From assembly GCA_022599915.1 (NCBI GenBank), contig JAHZLH010000015.1, forward strand, positions 1-32,262: DNA of 32,262 bases, read 5' to 3'. This document shows positions 14,467-25,171 of the stretch, in pieces; positions within the stretch are counted from its first letter, which is position 1, and the number at the start of each line of letters is the position of its first letter. The position numbers and the translations under genes are program-made. The notes under the pieces are model-generated. The model searched no databases, was not told where the DNA came from, and worked only from the letters and a program-made list of their open reading frames with translations. The stretch comes from Actinomycetes bacterium (GTDB lineage Bacteria > Actinomycetota > Actinomycetes > S36-B12 > GCA-2699445).

Positions 14467-15081
14467 CTACACCCACGCTTTCAGCTGCACGGCAAGACCC
14501 GATAGCGCCTTGCCTCGGTGGCTGATGGCGTCTTTCTCTGCCGCCGACATTTCCGCGGTCGTCATCTCAAAACCGTCAGGCATGAAGATCGGGTCATAGC
14601 CAAAACCATTGCTACCGCGGCGTTCCCGCAACAACTGACCTCGCACATAGGACTCCGCTGCTAGGAAATGCGCACGACCGTGTTCATCGATGCGGGCGGC
14701 TGTTGCTGCACACCTAAACGCACCGCCCCGTCGGTCGCTGGCGACATCGTTGATTTGCGCCAACACGAGATCGAGGTTGTCATCATCAGTTGCATGCGGA
14801 CCAGCCCAACGAGCAGACAACACCCCCGGCATTCCATTGAGGAAATCCACCGTCAAGCCGGAGTCGTCCGCGATCGCGATCCTGCCGGTATGCCGTGCTA
14901 CCGCTTCTGACTTGATCTGTGAGTTAGCCAGAAAAGTCTCACCCGTCTCGAGAATTTCAGGCAAGTCGGCATACGTTTCCGCCCCGAGCACCTCCACGTC
15001 GAGACCACTGCCAGCCAGGATGCGCCGCAGTTCTACCACCTTCTTAGCGTTGCGCGAAGCCAGCACTACCTGGGTAGTCAT
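14467..15081 (-). CDS. rdgB: dITP/XTP pyrophosphatase (non-canonical purine NTP hydrolase)
   Basis: A 204-residue Ham1/RdgB-family enzyme that removes ITP, dITP and XTP from the nucleotide pool by hydrolysing them to monophosphate and pyrophosphate. It shows the N-terminal [15 protein letters not shown] phosphate-binding motif (5-19), [20 protein letters not shown], the [25 protein letters not shown] stretch at ~68-93, [15 protein letters not shown] and the [10 protein letters not shown] end. The length is typical. It overlaps rph by four bases (ATGA), so translation is coupled, as in many actinobacteria where rph and rdgB form the end of this cluster. Confidence 0.96.
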   Translation of the reverse strand: MTTQVVLASRNAKKVVELRRILAGSGLDVEVLGAETYADLPEILETGETFLANSQIKSEAVARHTGRIAIADDSGLTVDFLNGMPGVLSARWAGPHATDDDNLDLVLAQINDVASDRRGGAFRCAATAARIDEHGRAHFLAAESYVRGQLLRERRGSNGFGYDPIFMPDGFEMTTAEMSAAEKDAISHRGKALSGLAVQLKAWV

Positions 15082-15818
15082 CCTCGTTGCCCTGTTACTG
15101 CAAGCGCCGCTTGCTGCATGGCAGCTAATCGATCGCAGCCGCCAGCCGCCAGATCGAGTAACTCATTCAGTTCGTCCCGCGAGAAAGGTTCCTGCTCAGC
15201 GGTGCCCTGAACTTCAATGAAGCGACCGGAGCCTGTCATGACCACGTTCATGTCAGTATCAGCGGCTGAATCGTCGTCGTAGTGCAGATCCAGCCGTGGC
15301 TCGCCAGCCACAATCCCCACCGAAATCGCTGCCACCGTGTCAAAGAGCACGTCGGCGCTCGACGTGACGTGCCCCTGTTCCTTGGCCCAAGTGATCGCGT
15401 CGGCAAGCCCAATGAAGGCTCCGGTAATGGCCGCCGTACGGGTGCCGCCATCCGCCTGCAACACATCGCAATCGATGTGGATGGTGTTCTCCCCGAGTGC
15501 TTTGTAATCGATAACTGCCCGCAGCGAACGTCCGATCAATCGGGAGATCTCGTGGGTGCGACCGCCGATCTTGCCACGCACCGACTCCCGCTGATTCCGA
15601 GTGTCCGTCGCGCGAGGCAGCATCGCGTACTCTGCAGTCACCCAACCCAGGCCGGAGTCCTTGCGCCAACGCGGAACTCCCGGCACGAAACTAGCCGCAC
15701 ATAACACCCGGGTGCGGCCGAAGGACACCAGCGTTGACCCTTCGGCATTGTCTAGCCAACCGCGCTCGAAGGTGACCGCACGCAACTCATCGACTGCTCG
15801 TCCATCTGATCTCGCCAT
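15078..15818 (-). CDS. rph: Ribonuclease PH
   Basis: A 246-residue phosphorolytic 3'-5' exoribonuclease that trims tRNA 3' ends using phosphate; it normally works as a hexamer. It opens with [20 protein letters not shown] and shows [32 protein letters not shown] (phosphate-binding arginines), [26 protein letters not shown] and [18 protein letters not shown]. The length is standard. Although only 18 bases separate it from the upstream metallo-beta-lactamase gene, TACGGT lies exactly six bases before its ATG, so it may also have its own leaderless promoter inside the cluster. Confidence 0.97.
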   Translation of the reverse strand: MARSDGRAVDELRAVTFERGWLDNAEGSTLVSFGRTRVLCAASFVPGVPRWRKDSGLGWVTAEYAMLPRATDTRNQRESVRGKIGGRTHEISRLIGRSLRAVIDYKALGENTIHIDCDVLQADGGTRTAAITGAFIGLADAITWAKEQGHVTSSADVLFDTVAAISVGIVAGEPRLDLHYDDDSAADTDMNVVMTGSGRFIEVQGTAEQEPFSRDELNELLDLAAGGCDRLAAMQQAALAVTGQRG

Positions 15819-15824
15819 GGCTCA

Positions 15825-15830
15825 ACCGTA
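15825..15830 (-). promoter_or_regulatory. Leaderless-type -10 box (TACGGT) of rph
   Basis: TACGGT, six bases (TGAGCC), then ATG at 15818. It sits in the short gap after the stop of the upstream gene, suggesting an internal promoter. Confidence 0.55.
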
Positions 15831-15836
15831 GGACGA

Positions 15837-16577
15837 CTACACGGCAACGGTGAGACCGGGGCTGGCCAGTCGGGCTTCCGGAAAGACTGCCTGCGCCTCC
15901 GCCAAGGTTTCCGCTGAATCATTCCATGGCACCAAGTGCGTCAGCAGGAGTTGCCCACAGTCAGCGGCTGCAGCGTGCTCGGCAGCCTGCTGGGCGGTGA
16001 GATGCAGATCAGGCGGGTTGTCCGCTGTCGAAAGGAACGATGCTTCAAACAACGCCAGATCACTGCCTTGCGCCAACTCAGACAGTTGCGGCGTGGGTCC
16101 GGTATCACCGGAGTAGGTCAGCGAACGGCCACCTGCGTCGACTCGGATTGCCCGAGCTTCCACCGGGTGGCGCATCGGAGCGGTGGTGATCTGAAAGGGC
16201 CCGATAGCGAAACTGCGTTCAATCTGGCGCACATCAAAGCCGTAGGTGATTTCAGTACTGGCCGCCAAGCCGTAGGCCGTAGCCAACCGGGCCTCGGTAT
16301 CGGTCGGTCCCCACACCGGAATCCGCTGCTCCAGCCCGCCTGGTCGGTAGCGAAGTGCGACGTAGTACGAGCACAGGTCGATGAAGTGATCAACGTGTAA
16401 GTGGCTCAGCACCACCGCATCAATCCGGTAGATGTCCGCGTAGCGCTGCAGCGCCCCCAACGAGCCATTCCCCATGTCCAGCAGAATCCGCGACCCCTCG
16501 TGCTCCAGCAAATAGCAGGAGGCTGGGGAATCCGGACCGGGAAAGGACCCGGAACAGCCGACGACGGTGAGTTGCAC
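15837..16577 (-). CDS. Metallo-beta-lactamase-fold hydrolase (Rv1339-type)
   Basis: A 246-residue soluble metal-dependent hydrolase. The start region MQLTVVGCSGSFPGPDSPAS and the zinc motif HLHVDH (59-64) are clear, followed by MRHPVEARAIRV, YSGDTGPT (metal ligand Asp) and LLLTHLVPW. Domain type and position between murI and rph match M. tuberculosis Rv1339, reported as an atypical class II cyclic-nucleotide phosphodiesterase; RNase Z-like folds look similar. A role in lowering cAMP is therefore the leading inference, not shown by the sequence. The GTG start at 16577 is supported by TAGGGT six bases upstream, and that box includes the murI stop codon. Confidence 0.9.
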   Translation of the reverse strand: MQLTVVGCSGSFPGPDSPASCYLLEHEGSRILLDMGNGSLGALQRYADIYRIDAVVLSHLHVDHFIDLCSYYVALRYRPGGLEQRIPVWGPTDTEARLATAYGLAASTEITYGFDVRQIERSFAIGPFQITTAPMRHPVEARAIRVDAGGRSLTYSGDTGPTPQLSELAQGSDLALFEASFLSTADNPPDLHLTAQQAAEHAAAADCGQLLLTHLVPWNDSAETLAEAQAVFPEARLASPGLTVAV

Positions 16578-16586
16578 GACCCGACC

Positions 16587-18346
<1,760 letters not shown>

Positions 18347-18619
18347 TCAGCCGCCAGCCACAGCAGGCAGAATGGTGACGACGTCGCCGTCAGCGACATC
18401 GGTGGCCAGGCCAGCCAGGAACCGAACGTCCTCATCGTTGAGGTACACGTTGATGAATTTGCGGAGCTGGCCGTCTTCGATCACTCGTTCAGCGAAACCG
18501 CTGTACTGGCCGTTTACGGCCGCCAGCACCCCAGCAACATCGCTACCACTGACCTCCACGGCGCGCTGATCATCGGTTAGGGTGCGCAAGATCGTCGGAA
18601 TTTCTACGGTAACCGGCAT
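18347..18619 (-). CDS. cysO: Sulfur-carrier protein CysO (MoaD/ThiS-like)
   Basis: A 90-residue ubiquitin-fold carrier whose C-terminal glycine is converted to a thiocarboxylate and donates sulfur in cysteine synthesis. It starts MPVTVEIPTILRTLT, has INVYLNDEDVRFLAGLATDVADGDVVTILPAVAGG-type family strands, and ends in Gly-Gly exactly at the C-terminus, as the mechanism requires. ATG 18619 is chosen for the GAGGAGA site eight bases upstream; a start ten codons earlier is weaker. CysM follows after three bases and Mec precedes, completing the pathway. The enzyme that charges CysO (MoeZ-like) is not in the window. Confidence 0.95.
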   Translation of the reverse strand: MPVTVEIPTILRTLTDDQRAVEVSGSDVAGVLAAVNGQYSGFAERVIEDGQLRKFINVYLNDEDVRFLAGLATDVADGDVVTILPAVAGG

Positions 18620-18732
18620 GTTCTCTCCTCTAGCGATTCCTGCTATCACCGGCCAGGGTGGCGGGTAACTAATTCGCGGCCGCTTCGATTATTCCCCACG
18701 ACAACCGAACCGCCACTGCGGCATAGGCCCGA

Positions 18733-19182
18733 TCAACAGAATTCCACCTTCTCCTCGGTGACAACTCCGGCTCTGATCCGAAAAGAACGAAATTCCACTG
18801 GACCCGGATCGTTGCCCGACTCCCGAGTCGACACCAGCACGTAGTGGGCTTCCGGCTCATTCGCGTAGGAGACATCGGTTTGCGAAGGATAGGCCGCCGT
18901 GGCGGTATGGGAGTGGTAGATCACCACGGGCTCCTCGCCTAGCTTGTCCATCTCTCGGTACAACTTGAGCAAGTCGAGACTGTCGAACTCGTAGAAAGTC
19001 ATGGATCGGGCGGCATTCAACATCGGAATGAACCGCTCTGGTTTGTCGGAGCCAGCCGGGCCAGCCACAACCCCACAGGCCTCATCCGGATGGTCGCGCT
19101 GGGCGTGGGCAATGATCTCGTCAGCAATTGACCGCGGTAGCCGCAGCACTCCAGCTGCGGCTGCTGGATCCTGACTGGCCAT
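18733..19182 (-). CDS. mec: Mec-type JAMM metallopeptidase releasing cysteine from CysO
   Basis: A 149-residue zinc peptidase of the JAB1/MPN/Mov34 (M67) family. In mycobacteria Mec cuts the CysO-cysteine bond to free cysteine and regenerate CysO. The JAMM signature is complete: Glu34 in DEACGVV, then His90, His92 and Asp103 in the HSHTATAAYPSQTD string (HxH-x10-D). It ends in VEEKVEFC-like residues close to the mycobacterial length. GAGGAG lies about ten bases before the ATG. It is separated from cysO by 113 bases, in which I see no gene, and follows the DUF2017 gene by 88 bases. Confidence 0.95.
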   Translation of the reverse strand: MASQDPAAAAGVLRLPRSIADEIIAHAQRDHPDEACGVVAGPAGSDKPERFIPMLNAARSMTFYEFDSLDLLKLYREMDKLGEEPVVIYHSHTATAAYPSQTDVSYANEPEAHYVLVSTRESGNDPGPVEFRSFRIRAGVVTEEKVEFC

Positions 19183-19270
19183 AACTCATTGACTCCTCGT
19201 AGGTGTAGATCGAATGTTTATGCTGTCAGATCGTTGTTGGCGATTTCACCCAGAGCCGCGCGAGTCTTCG

Positions 19271-19849
19271 CTATTTCGCGATGGCATCGAGGAACGTTGC
19301 CTGCAGCCAGGTCAGCCATTGATATATCTCAAACTGTTGACGCCGCGGGTCATCCGGATCCCAAAACTTAGTAACCTCTTGCTCATCATCGGTAATGTCG
19401 AGCCGGCTACCTAGCACCAGCCGCATATCGTTCAGGGCGCCCAACAATGCAGGAATTTTGTCCCGAGTGATGTCAGTTACTGCTGGTCGATCCTCCGACA
19501 CCTCTGGGGTAGTCAACTCAGCCAACACCACTCGGGTGACAACGAGCCGATCGGCTTTCAGCCTGCGCAGACCGCTCTCGGTATACCGGCGAAAATCAGC
19601 CGCCGCGTCCTCATCATCGCGATAGGCATCTGGGAATAGTCGCAACAGCGCCGGATCTGCCGGCGGTGCCGCCTGCTCACCGAGATTTTGCAACTGCTCG
19701 AGCGGATCGCCGGTGGGCTCAGTGGTGGGTCCCAGCAGTTCGGCCATGGAGTCGATCAGGCTGATCAACAACACCGCCTCTTGCGGGGTCAGCCCCAATC
19801 GAAGTGATCCTCGGGTGCGGTAGAACCCGCGCTTGTTGCTACCAAACAT
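19271..19849 (-). CDS. DUF2017 family protein
   Basis: A 192-residue soluble protein matching DUF2017 along its length: GFYRTRGSLRLGLTPQEAVLLISLIDSMAELL at the start, ALLRLFPDAYRDDEDAAADFRRYTESGLRRLKADRL in the middle, and DPRRQQFEIYQWLTWLQATFLDAI at the end. The family is actinobacterial and found next to clpS; its function is unknown. The ATG directly follows the clpS stop codon (TGA ATG with no gap), so the two are almost certainly translated together. This suggests a link to N-degron or Clp proteolysis, by association only. Confidence 0.93.
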   Translation of the reverse strand: MFGSNKRGFYRTRGSLRLGLTPQEAVLLISLIDSMAELLGPTTEPTGDPLEQLQNLGEQAAPPADPALLRLFPDAYRDDEDAAADFRRYTESGLRRLKADRLVVTRVVLAELTTPEVSEDRPAVTDITRDKIPALLGALNDMRLVLGSRLDITDDEQEVTKFWDPDDPRRQQFEIYQWLTWLQATFLDAIAK

Positions 19850-20134
19850 TCAGTCGTCTTTCACCAAGGTGGCCCATAAGCCAAAGCCGTGCATCGCCTC
19901 GACATCCCGCTCCATCTCTTCCCGGCTGCCGTTGCTCACCGCCGCCCGGCCCTCGTTGTGCACCGCCAGCATCAACTCGGTGGCCTTTTCCTTCGGATAG
20001 CCAAAGTGGGTCATAAAGACATGGGTCACGTAATCCATCAGATTGACCGGATCGTTCCACACGACCGTCACCCAGGGTCGGTCGGTACGGAGGTCTTCCT
20101 CGACCTCCTCGATTGCTTCGGGTACCGCAGTCAC
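19850..20134 (-). CDS. clpS: ATP-dependent Clp protease adaptor ClpS
   Basis: A 94-residue adaptor that binds proteins with destabilising N-terminal residues and hands them to the ClpAP/ClpCP protease. The motif [20 protein letters not shown] (21-40) contains the Asn-Asp pair of the N-degron pocket. [22 protein letters not shown] carries the conserved histidine (H59), and [14 protein letters not shown] closes the domain. I set the start at the GTG at 20134, where the family begins, because the longer frame runs antisense through the divergent aminotransferase gene. CACCAT stands six bases before it, a variant leaderless box. It is the first gene of the minus-strand cluster down to rdgB. Confidence 0.95.
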   Translation of the reverse strand: MTAVPEAIEEVEEDLRTDRPWVTVVWNDPVNLMDYVTHVFMTHFGYPKEKATELMLAVHNEGRAAVSNGSREEMERDVEAMHGFGLWATLVKDD

Positions 20135-20140
20135 TGCCCC

Positions 20141-20153
20141 ATGGTGCCATGAT
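20141..20153. promoter_or_regulatory. Overlapping divergent CANNNT boxes of clpS and the aminotransferase
   Basis: CACCAT (minus, 20146-20141) lies six bases before the clpS GTG, and CATGAT (plus, 20148-20153) six bases before the aminotransferase ATG. Only 25 bases separate the two start codons, so each promoter's -35 would fall inside the other gene. Confidence 0.35.
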
Positions 20154-20159
20154 GGGGTT

Positions 20160-21875
20160 ATGATCCCTCCTCCGGCGCCGAACCTCCCGCAATCGGATTT
20201 AGTGAAACGGATTCGCACCAACGTGATCGGCGAGGACGTCGTGGTACCTGGCCCGTTCGGTGATCGCCGCATTACCTATGCCGACTACACCGCGAGTGGT
20301 CGCGGCCTGTCGCTGATCGAGGAGGTGATCCAGCGCCGGGTGTTACCGGCCTACGCGAATACCCACACCGAAAGCAGCGGAACCGGATTGCAGACCACCC
20401 GGCTGCGAGAGGAAGCGCGGGGCATCATTCATGACGCCGTGGGGGCGGATGAGGACTATGCAGTCATTTTTGCTGGCTCGGGGTGCACCGGAGCTATTGA
20501 TCGGTTGATCGGAATCCTCAACCTACGCATCCCCGCCGATCTCGATGGGCGCTATGGCTTCAGCAACCAAATCCCCGCGGCGGAACGGCCCGTGGTGTTC
20601 ATCGGACCGTACGAACACCACAGCAATGAGTTGCCGTGGCGAGAAAGCATCGCCGATGTCGTGGCGATTGCCGAGACCCCGGACGGACACATCGACCCCG
20701 AATCGTTGACCGAGGCCTTGGATAAGTACGCGGATCGGCCGCTCAAGATTGGCGCCTTTAGCGCTGCCAGCAATGTCACCGGGATCCTCACCGACTGCGA
20801 CGGCATCTCTCGACTGCTGCATGAACACGGCGCACTGGCGGTCTGGGACTACGCGGCAGCTGCTCCTTATGTCAAGATTCGGGCTGCGGCACCTGCCAGC
20901 GATCAACTGGCGGGCAAGGATGCCATCGTGCTGTCACCACATAAATTCATCGGTGGCCCCGGCACACCCGGCGTGCTGGTGATTCGTCGGGAGCTGTTGT
21001 CGAACTCGGTTCCGGCAGTCGTCGGTGGTGGCACAGTGCGTTTCGTCAACCCCGATGAGCACGAGTATCTGGCGAACCCCGAAGAACGGGAGGAAGCTGG
21101 CACGCCGGCGATCGTTGAGTCCATCAGGGCGGGTTTGGTGTTCAAACTCAAGGAGTCGGTAGGGACCGACACTATTGAACGGCTGGAAGCGGATTGGACC
21201 AGACGCGCGATCAGCACCTGGCGCGAACATTCGCAGATCGACATTCTCGGCAACCCCGATACCGATCGGTTATCCATCGTGTCTTTCGTGGTGCGGTCAC
21301 CTACAGACCGGTTCCTGCACCACAACTTTATCGTCGCGGTGCTCAACGATCTCTTTGGTATCCAGGCACGCGGTGGTTGCTCCTGTGCCGGACCCTACGG
21401 CCATCGGCTCTTGGGGATCGACCTCGATACCAGCCACGAATTCGAGCGGGAGATCTCCAGCGGCTGTGAGGGCATCAAGCCCGGCTGGACTCGAGTCAAC
21501 TTCAACTACTTCTTATCGGAAGACATGTTTCGGTTCATCGTCGATGCGGTCTCGATGACGGCATCATTGGGCTATCGGCTGCTGCCCTTCTATCAGTTCG
21601 ACCCCGAATCGGGACTCTGGCGTCACCGGGAAGGCCGAGCCGATCCACCACTGAGTTTGACCGACGTCACCTTTACTGACGACGGAGTATCGCTACCGCC
21701 CGATCTGCCCCGAGCACCGGTCTCGGTCCTCGCTGACTACCTTGCGGAAGGCCAGGAACTCTTGGCCAGCCTCCCCGATCCGGAAGGCAGTCACATCGAC
21801 GACCTACTCAGCGTGGACTTCGAGTCATTGCGGTGGTTTGAGCTGCCCCGCGAGTCGCTACTCACTGGCCCGTAG
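20160..21875 (+). CDS. Class-V aminotransferase / cysteine desulfurase-like PLP enzyme, 571 aa
   Basis: A large fold-type I PLP enzyme. DYTASGRGL at ~42-50 and [16 protein letters not shown] (~62-77) form the substrate and phosphate region, [13 protein letters not shown] the cofactor loop, and [13 protein letters not shown] holds the Schiff-base lysine. The later [15 protein letters not shown] loop carries cysteines where SufS/NifS-type desulfurases place their persulfide cysteine. It is longer than classical desulfurases (~400 residues) because of a ~130-residue C-terminal extension after [14 protein letters not shown] chose ATG 20160; the open frame begins earlier but overlaps clpS. Its place next to the CysO cluster makes a sulfur-related role tempting. 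An aminotransferase or lyase acting on another amino acid is equally possible. Confidence 0.85.
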   Translation: MIPPPAPNLPQSDLVKRIRTNVIGEDVVVPGPFGDRRITYADYTASGRGLSLIEEVIQRRVLPAYANTHTESSGTGLQTTRLREEARGIIHDAVGADEDYAVIFAGSGCTGAIDRLIGILNLRIPADLDGRYGFSNQIPAAERPVVFIGPYEHHSNELPWRESIADVVAIAETPDGHIDPESLTEALDKYADRPLKIGAFSAASNVTGILTDCDGISRLLHEHGALAVWDYAAAAPYVKIRAAAPASDQLAGKDAIVLSPHKFIGGPGTPGVLVIRRELLSNSVPAVVGGGTVRFVNPDEHEYLANPEEREEAGTPAIVESIRAGLVFKLKESVGTDTIERLEADWTRRAISTWREHSQIDILGNPDTDRLSIVSFVVRSPTDRFLHHNFIVAVLNDLFGIQARGGCSCAGPYGHRLLGIDLDTSHEFEREISSGCEGIKPGWTRVNFNYFLSEDMFRFIVDAVSMTASLGYRLLPFYQFDPESGLWRHREGRADPPLSLTDVTFTDDGVSLPPDLPRAPVSVLADYLAEGQELLASLPDPEGSHIDDLLSVDFESLRWFELPRESLLTGP

Positions 21876-21914
21876 GACAAATGTCGCTGTTCCAGCGATT
21901 CACTGAGCAAACCA

Positions 21915-21930
21915 CATCGGCCAGCCGATG
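21915..21930. terminator. Hairpin between convergent genes
   Basis: CATCGG-CCAG-CCGATG forms a 6-bp stem with a 4-base loop between the stops of the aminotransferase and GH18 genes. It could serve both directions; there is no T-run. Confidence 0.35.
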
Positions 21931-21940
21931 CGACCGTCGC

Positions 21941-23506
21941 CTAGCGCGAGCGAACCTTCACCGTGTTGCTACGTAGCTTGCCGTGATTGTCAGTTCCCTT
22001 CACCACGAGCCGGAACTTGAACTTCTTGGGTTTGGCGGGCAGCGAGACTTTGAACTTGACCTTGCCTTTTTGGCTGGTGGTGCCCGTCTCCTTGGTTCGC
22101 CATTTGCCGTTCTGCTTCAACTGTCGTTTCACCACGGCTCCCTGCTCCTTGGGACGCACCTTGCCTTTAACAACGGCCTTTCCGCCAGCGCGAGGGGTAT
22201 CGTTCTTGACCTTGGCGGACATTTCGTACCCACCCGGTTCCGGAGCTGGTTTCGGGTCAGGCGGTGATTGTGAGCCATCCGCAAGCGGTGCAAGCGCGGC
22301 GAAACTTCCCGAGTCCATAGACGCGAGATGCCACACTGCGACACCACCGATGCCGTAATCCTCGACGATCTTGGTGCGGCTTGCTGCCGTTCCTTCACCG
22401 CCGAACCAGACCTGTTTACGCACGTCACACTCACCGGTGCGTTGCTGGCCGCCGGACCCGGTCCAACTGCCGGTTTCGGTCTTCACATAGTCGAAGGTGT
22501 ATTCCTTGGCTTCCTGATCAAACCTCGGCGTCGTGCCATAAGAAGTAGCTAGGTCACGAGCGCTGCTCGGTGACAGCGCAACGGCGTCACGTCCGTTTGG
22601 CCGCCACTTGCTGTTGCAGCTGCCCACAGTGATGACCTTGTCGTTGCTATCCCGCTGGTACCAACTCTTGCCGTACTGATGCAGTCCTACATAGATCTTG
22701 CTCTGATTCTGCTTCCCGACCTGAGCCACCGCGCTGCGGGCCACTTCACCCACCCACGGGGCTGGACCGATGGGGCCCGGTCGAGACCAAGAGTAGTCGT
22801 AGGTCATCAGCCGCAGCCGATCCGAATGTTCAGCCAACACTGGCCAGTCGAAAACGTTGTAGCCACCACCGGGGTTCGGACTGCCATCAGAGGTGAACGG
22901 CGAGTAGCCACCGGGGACGGTCACTGACAGCAACTTCCCCTGGGCGCGCAACGCAGCACCCAGTCGAACGATGGTGTCGTTCAGCCGTGGCCTGGTGGTA
23001 TCCCAGGTGCTGGATCCGTCATTAAAGGCGAAGTTTTCCCAGTCAAGATCCACCCCATCCACACCGGACTTCACCACCCAATCGGTGATTTGATCGGCCA
23101 GCGCTTGTCGCCTACTTTCCTTGGCCAGGTATTCGGACAGCTGCCGCCGGCGATTGAAGTCAAGATCGGTGTGAGTCGCGAAGACCAGCACTCCCTGGTC
23201 TTGCAGCCCGCGGCGGGCCGCATCGAAGGTCGAGTTGGTCCAGGGCGTGTCACTGGCGGCCTGACAACTGCCGCCAGCAGTCGTGCACATCGGCCGATCC
23301 GGTCCAGCCCAATGCCACCAGAAGATATTCGCTTCGCCGACGACGCCGTTGCTGTTGCTGGCAATGCTGGTCATGTCGCCAGGGCTGGTCCAGTAGCCGA
23401 ACCAGCCGCTAACTGCTCGCGAACGGTCGGCAGCGGTCGCCGCAGTCGCTGGCACGACAAGTGCCAGCGCGATGAGGATAATTAGACTCCGCGAAAGAGA
23501 TCGCAC
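21941..23506 (-). CDS. Secreted GH18 family glycoside hydrolase with Lys-rich C-terminal domain
   Basis: A 521-residue exported enzyme. The GTG at 23506 follows a strong GGGAGG site and starts a signal peptide (SRSLIILIALALVVPATAATA, ~6-26); the longer open frame upstream has no such features. The GH18 barrel (~32-410) includes the catalytic DxxDxDxE motif as GVDGVDLDWENF (D150, D153, D155, E157), LLSVTVPGG, LRLMTYDYSW and GIGGVAVWHLASMD. The family cuts chitin, chitosan-like or peptidoglycan-type beta-1,4 GlcNAc bonds; the substrate is not evident. A Pro-rich linker (~413-425) leads to a ~95-residue Lys-rich beta domain similar in style to other exoprotein tails here, possibly for wall or polysaccharide binding. 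It is divergent from dacB. Confidence 0.92.
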   Translation of the reverse strand: MRSLSRSLIILIALALVVPATAATAADRSRAVSGWFGYWTSPGDMTSIASNSNGVVGEANIFWWHWAGPDRPMCTTAGGSCQAASDTPWTNSTFDAARRGLQDQGVLVFATHTDLDFNRRRQLSEYLAKESRRQALADQITDWVVKSGVDGVDLDWENFAFNDGSSTWDTTRPRLNDTIVRLGAALRAQGKLLSVTVPGGYSPFTSDGSPNPGGGYNVFDWPVLAEHSDRLRLMTYDYSWSRPGPIGPAPWVGEVARSAVAQVGKQNQSKIYVGLHQYGKSWYQRDSNDKVITVGSCNSKWRPNGRDAVALSPSSARDLATSYGTTPRFDQEAKEYTFDYVKTETGSWTGSGGQQRTGECDVRKQVWFGGEGTAASRTKIVEDYGIGGVAVWHLASMDSGSFAALAPLADGSQSPPDPKPAPEPGGYEMSAKVKNDTPRAGGKAVVKGKVRPKEQGAVVKRQLKQNGKWRTKETGTTSQKGKVKFKVSLPAKPKKFKFRLVVKGTDNHGKLRSNTVKVRSR

Positions 23507-23657
23507 GACTTCCCTCCCATGCCCAGAACGTCGGCTATCGATAACCCGAGTATGAGGCGGAGGAAGGCGATTCGGTTTCAACGCGCCTACGCCTTGTCCG
23601 AAATATCCGATATTCGACCATGTCGCGGCGAATTCCCATTTCTCGGCACGAGCCCCA

Positions 23658-23663
23658 TACAGT
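23658..23663 (+). promoter_or_regulatory. Leaderless-type -10 box (TACAGT) of dacB
   Basis: TACAGT, six bases (CGCGTT), then GTG at 23670. No ribosome-binding site is present. Confidence 0.6.
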
Positions 23664-23669
23664 CGCGTT

Positions 23670-25118
23670 GTGGTGGGAATAGAACTAAGGAAATCAGGGC
23701 ATTCCAGAATCGTCGGAGTCACGGCTGCTGGGGCTGGACTCGTACTGGGCGCGACACTGCTGGCACCAACCGCTGCTGCGGAGGTGCCGGTCTGGCCGTC
23801 GTCGGTGCGGGCAGCGTTGCCCACCAACCTGCAGTTACCCGCAACAACCACTACCGCCGACTATCTACCCACCCTGATCAAGCGACTGAAGAAGCGCTCT
23901 CGAGCAAAGTCGCTGGGACGAAAGACCGTATCCGTCTTTGTCAGTGATCTGGAAACCGGACAGAAGGTATTCAAACGCCGCGCTGGCAAAGCACGAATCC
24001 CCGCCTCGGTGATGAAGTCAGCGACCGCCCTAACCGTTATGTCCGCTCGTGGCGCCTACCACCAGTTCACCACGTCCGTCACACGCAGCGCAGACGGGAT
24101 GGTGCTCACCCTGGTCGGTGGTGGCGATCCGCTGCTTGACTCCAATGACCTCAAGGTCCTCGCGACGGAGACTGCAGCGGCCCTTTCCACGCAAGGATCA
24201 CCCGCAGGGCGCCTCAGGCTGCAGGTGGACGACTCGATATTCGCTGCGCCGACGCACCCCAGCGGCTGGCCATCGCACTACTACCCGAACTACGCTCGCA
24301 AACCCTTCGGACTGACCCGCCGCTGGGTTGCCGCGAATGATGGTGCGATTGACGCTGGGAAGCACTTCCGAAAAGAACTGAAGCGCGCAGTTACGGAGTT
24401 GACCGGAGCAGGGCTTCGGGTGCGACGCAAAGTGACCCGCCCGATTCCCGGCGGCGACATCGCACCGCCACCAGCGACACCGGTTGCTAGCGAGCCCACC
24501 ACTACGCCCACCCCCGCTGCGTCGCCCACTGAAGTGGCCCCGACTATCGAGAGCGGGGTTATCGCTACCTTCGCCGAGCACAGCGTCATGGATGCGGTTA
24601 ACGCCATGTTGCCGTCCTCGGACAACTCCATTGCCGAGAATCTGATCAGGCATGTTGCAGCAGCCAAAGACATGCCAACGACTGCTACGGGGGCAGCGGC
24701 AGCCGTCACCGCAGAACTCAAACGGCTGCAGATACCGATGCGTCGAATAAGAATCGTCGACGGCAGCGGACTATCCCGCCAAAATCAACTCACCGCGAAG
24801 GCCGCCACCGCTATCAACCGGGCCATGCTGGATCCAGCTCGGCCGGAACTGGCGCTCGGCGTTTTTGCCATGCCGCGCGCCGGAGTCTCCGGCACCCTCA
24901 GCCGGCGGTTCGGCGCTGGTCTCACTCGGTGTGCCCGGGACAAGGTCATGGCCAAGACTGGAACGTTGAGCAGCGTCGTTTCGCTCTCGGGCGTCGCAGG
25001 CGCTAGAGACGGGCGACCCCGAGCATTCACCATCTTCATCAACGACTTCCGCAGTTCAACGACTTCGGCCCGCTACTGGACAGATGCAATGGCTACCGCC
25101 GTTACCGGCTGCGGCTAA
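23670..25118 (+). CDS. dacB: D-alanyl-D-alanine carboxypeptidase/endopeptidase (PBP4-type, S13)
   Basis: A 482-residue exported penicillin-binding protein that trims or cuts peptidoglycan stem peptides. A signal segment spans ~13-37 (VGVTAAGAGLVLGATLLAPTAAA). The three serine-active-site motifs are present: SVMK (113-116), SDN (317-319) and KTG (429-431). Between the first two lie the family's usual extra domain, with GGGDPLL (150-156) and the GWPSHYYPNYA segment, and a Pro/Thr-rich stretch (~262-292) that looks like a low-complexity insertion. The end FTIFINDF...ARYWTDAMATAV matches S13 members. The GTG start is supported by TACAGT six bases upstream. It shares a 163-base divergent control region with the GH18 gene, so the two wall enzymes may be co-regulated. 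Confidence 0.93.
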   Translation: MVGIELRKSGHSRIVGVTAAGAGLVLGATLLAPTAAAEVPVWPSSVRAALPTNLQLPATTTTADYLPTLIKRLKKRSRAKSLGRKTVSVFVSDLETGQKVFKRRAGKARIPASVMKSATALTVMSARGAYHQFTTSVTRSADGMVLTLVGGGDPLLDSNDLKVLATETAAALSTQGSPAGRLRLQVDDSIFAAPTHPSGWPSHYYPNYARKPFGLTRRWVAANDGAIDAGKHFRKELKRAVTELTGAGLRVRRKVTRPIPGGDIAPPPATPVASEPTTTPTPAASPTEVAPTIESGVIATFAEHSVMDAVNAMLPSSDNSIAENLIRHVAAAKDMPTTATGAAAAVTAELKRLQIPMRRIRIVDGSGLSRQNQLTAKAATAINRAMLDPARPELALGVFAMPRAGVSGTLSRRFGAGLTRCARDKVMAKTGTLSSVVSLSGVAGARDGRPRAFTIFINDFRSSTTSARYWTDAMATAVTGCG

Positions 25119-25171
25119 CTAGCAATAAAACAGCCATCGCGTCGCTTGCTGATTCCGACGGTGGGTGCGAT

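Noticed and set aside
19850-20272. Longer ClpS form starting 46 codons upstream
   Set aside because: The extra residues are antisense to the start of the aminotransferase gene and lack ClpS family resemblance; GTG 20134 fits the family.
23602-23614. Palindrome AATAT-CCG-ATATT between GH18 and dacB
   Set aside because: Short and AT-rich; it is well placed for an operator but too weak to claim without comparison to relatives.
21941-23851. Longer GH18 frame with 115 extra N-terminal residues
   Set aside because: The extension overlaps dacB on the other strand and would bury the signal peptide; GTG 23506 has a strong GGGAGG site.
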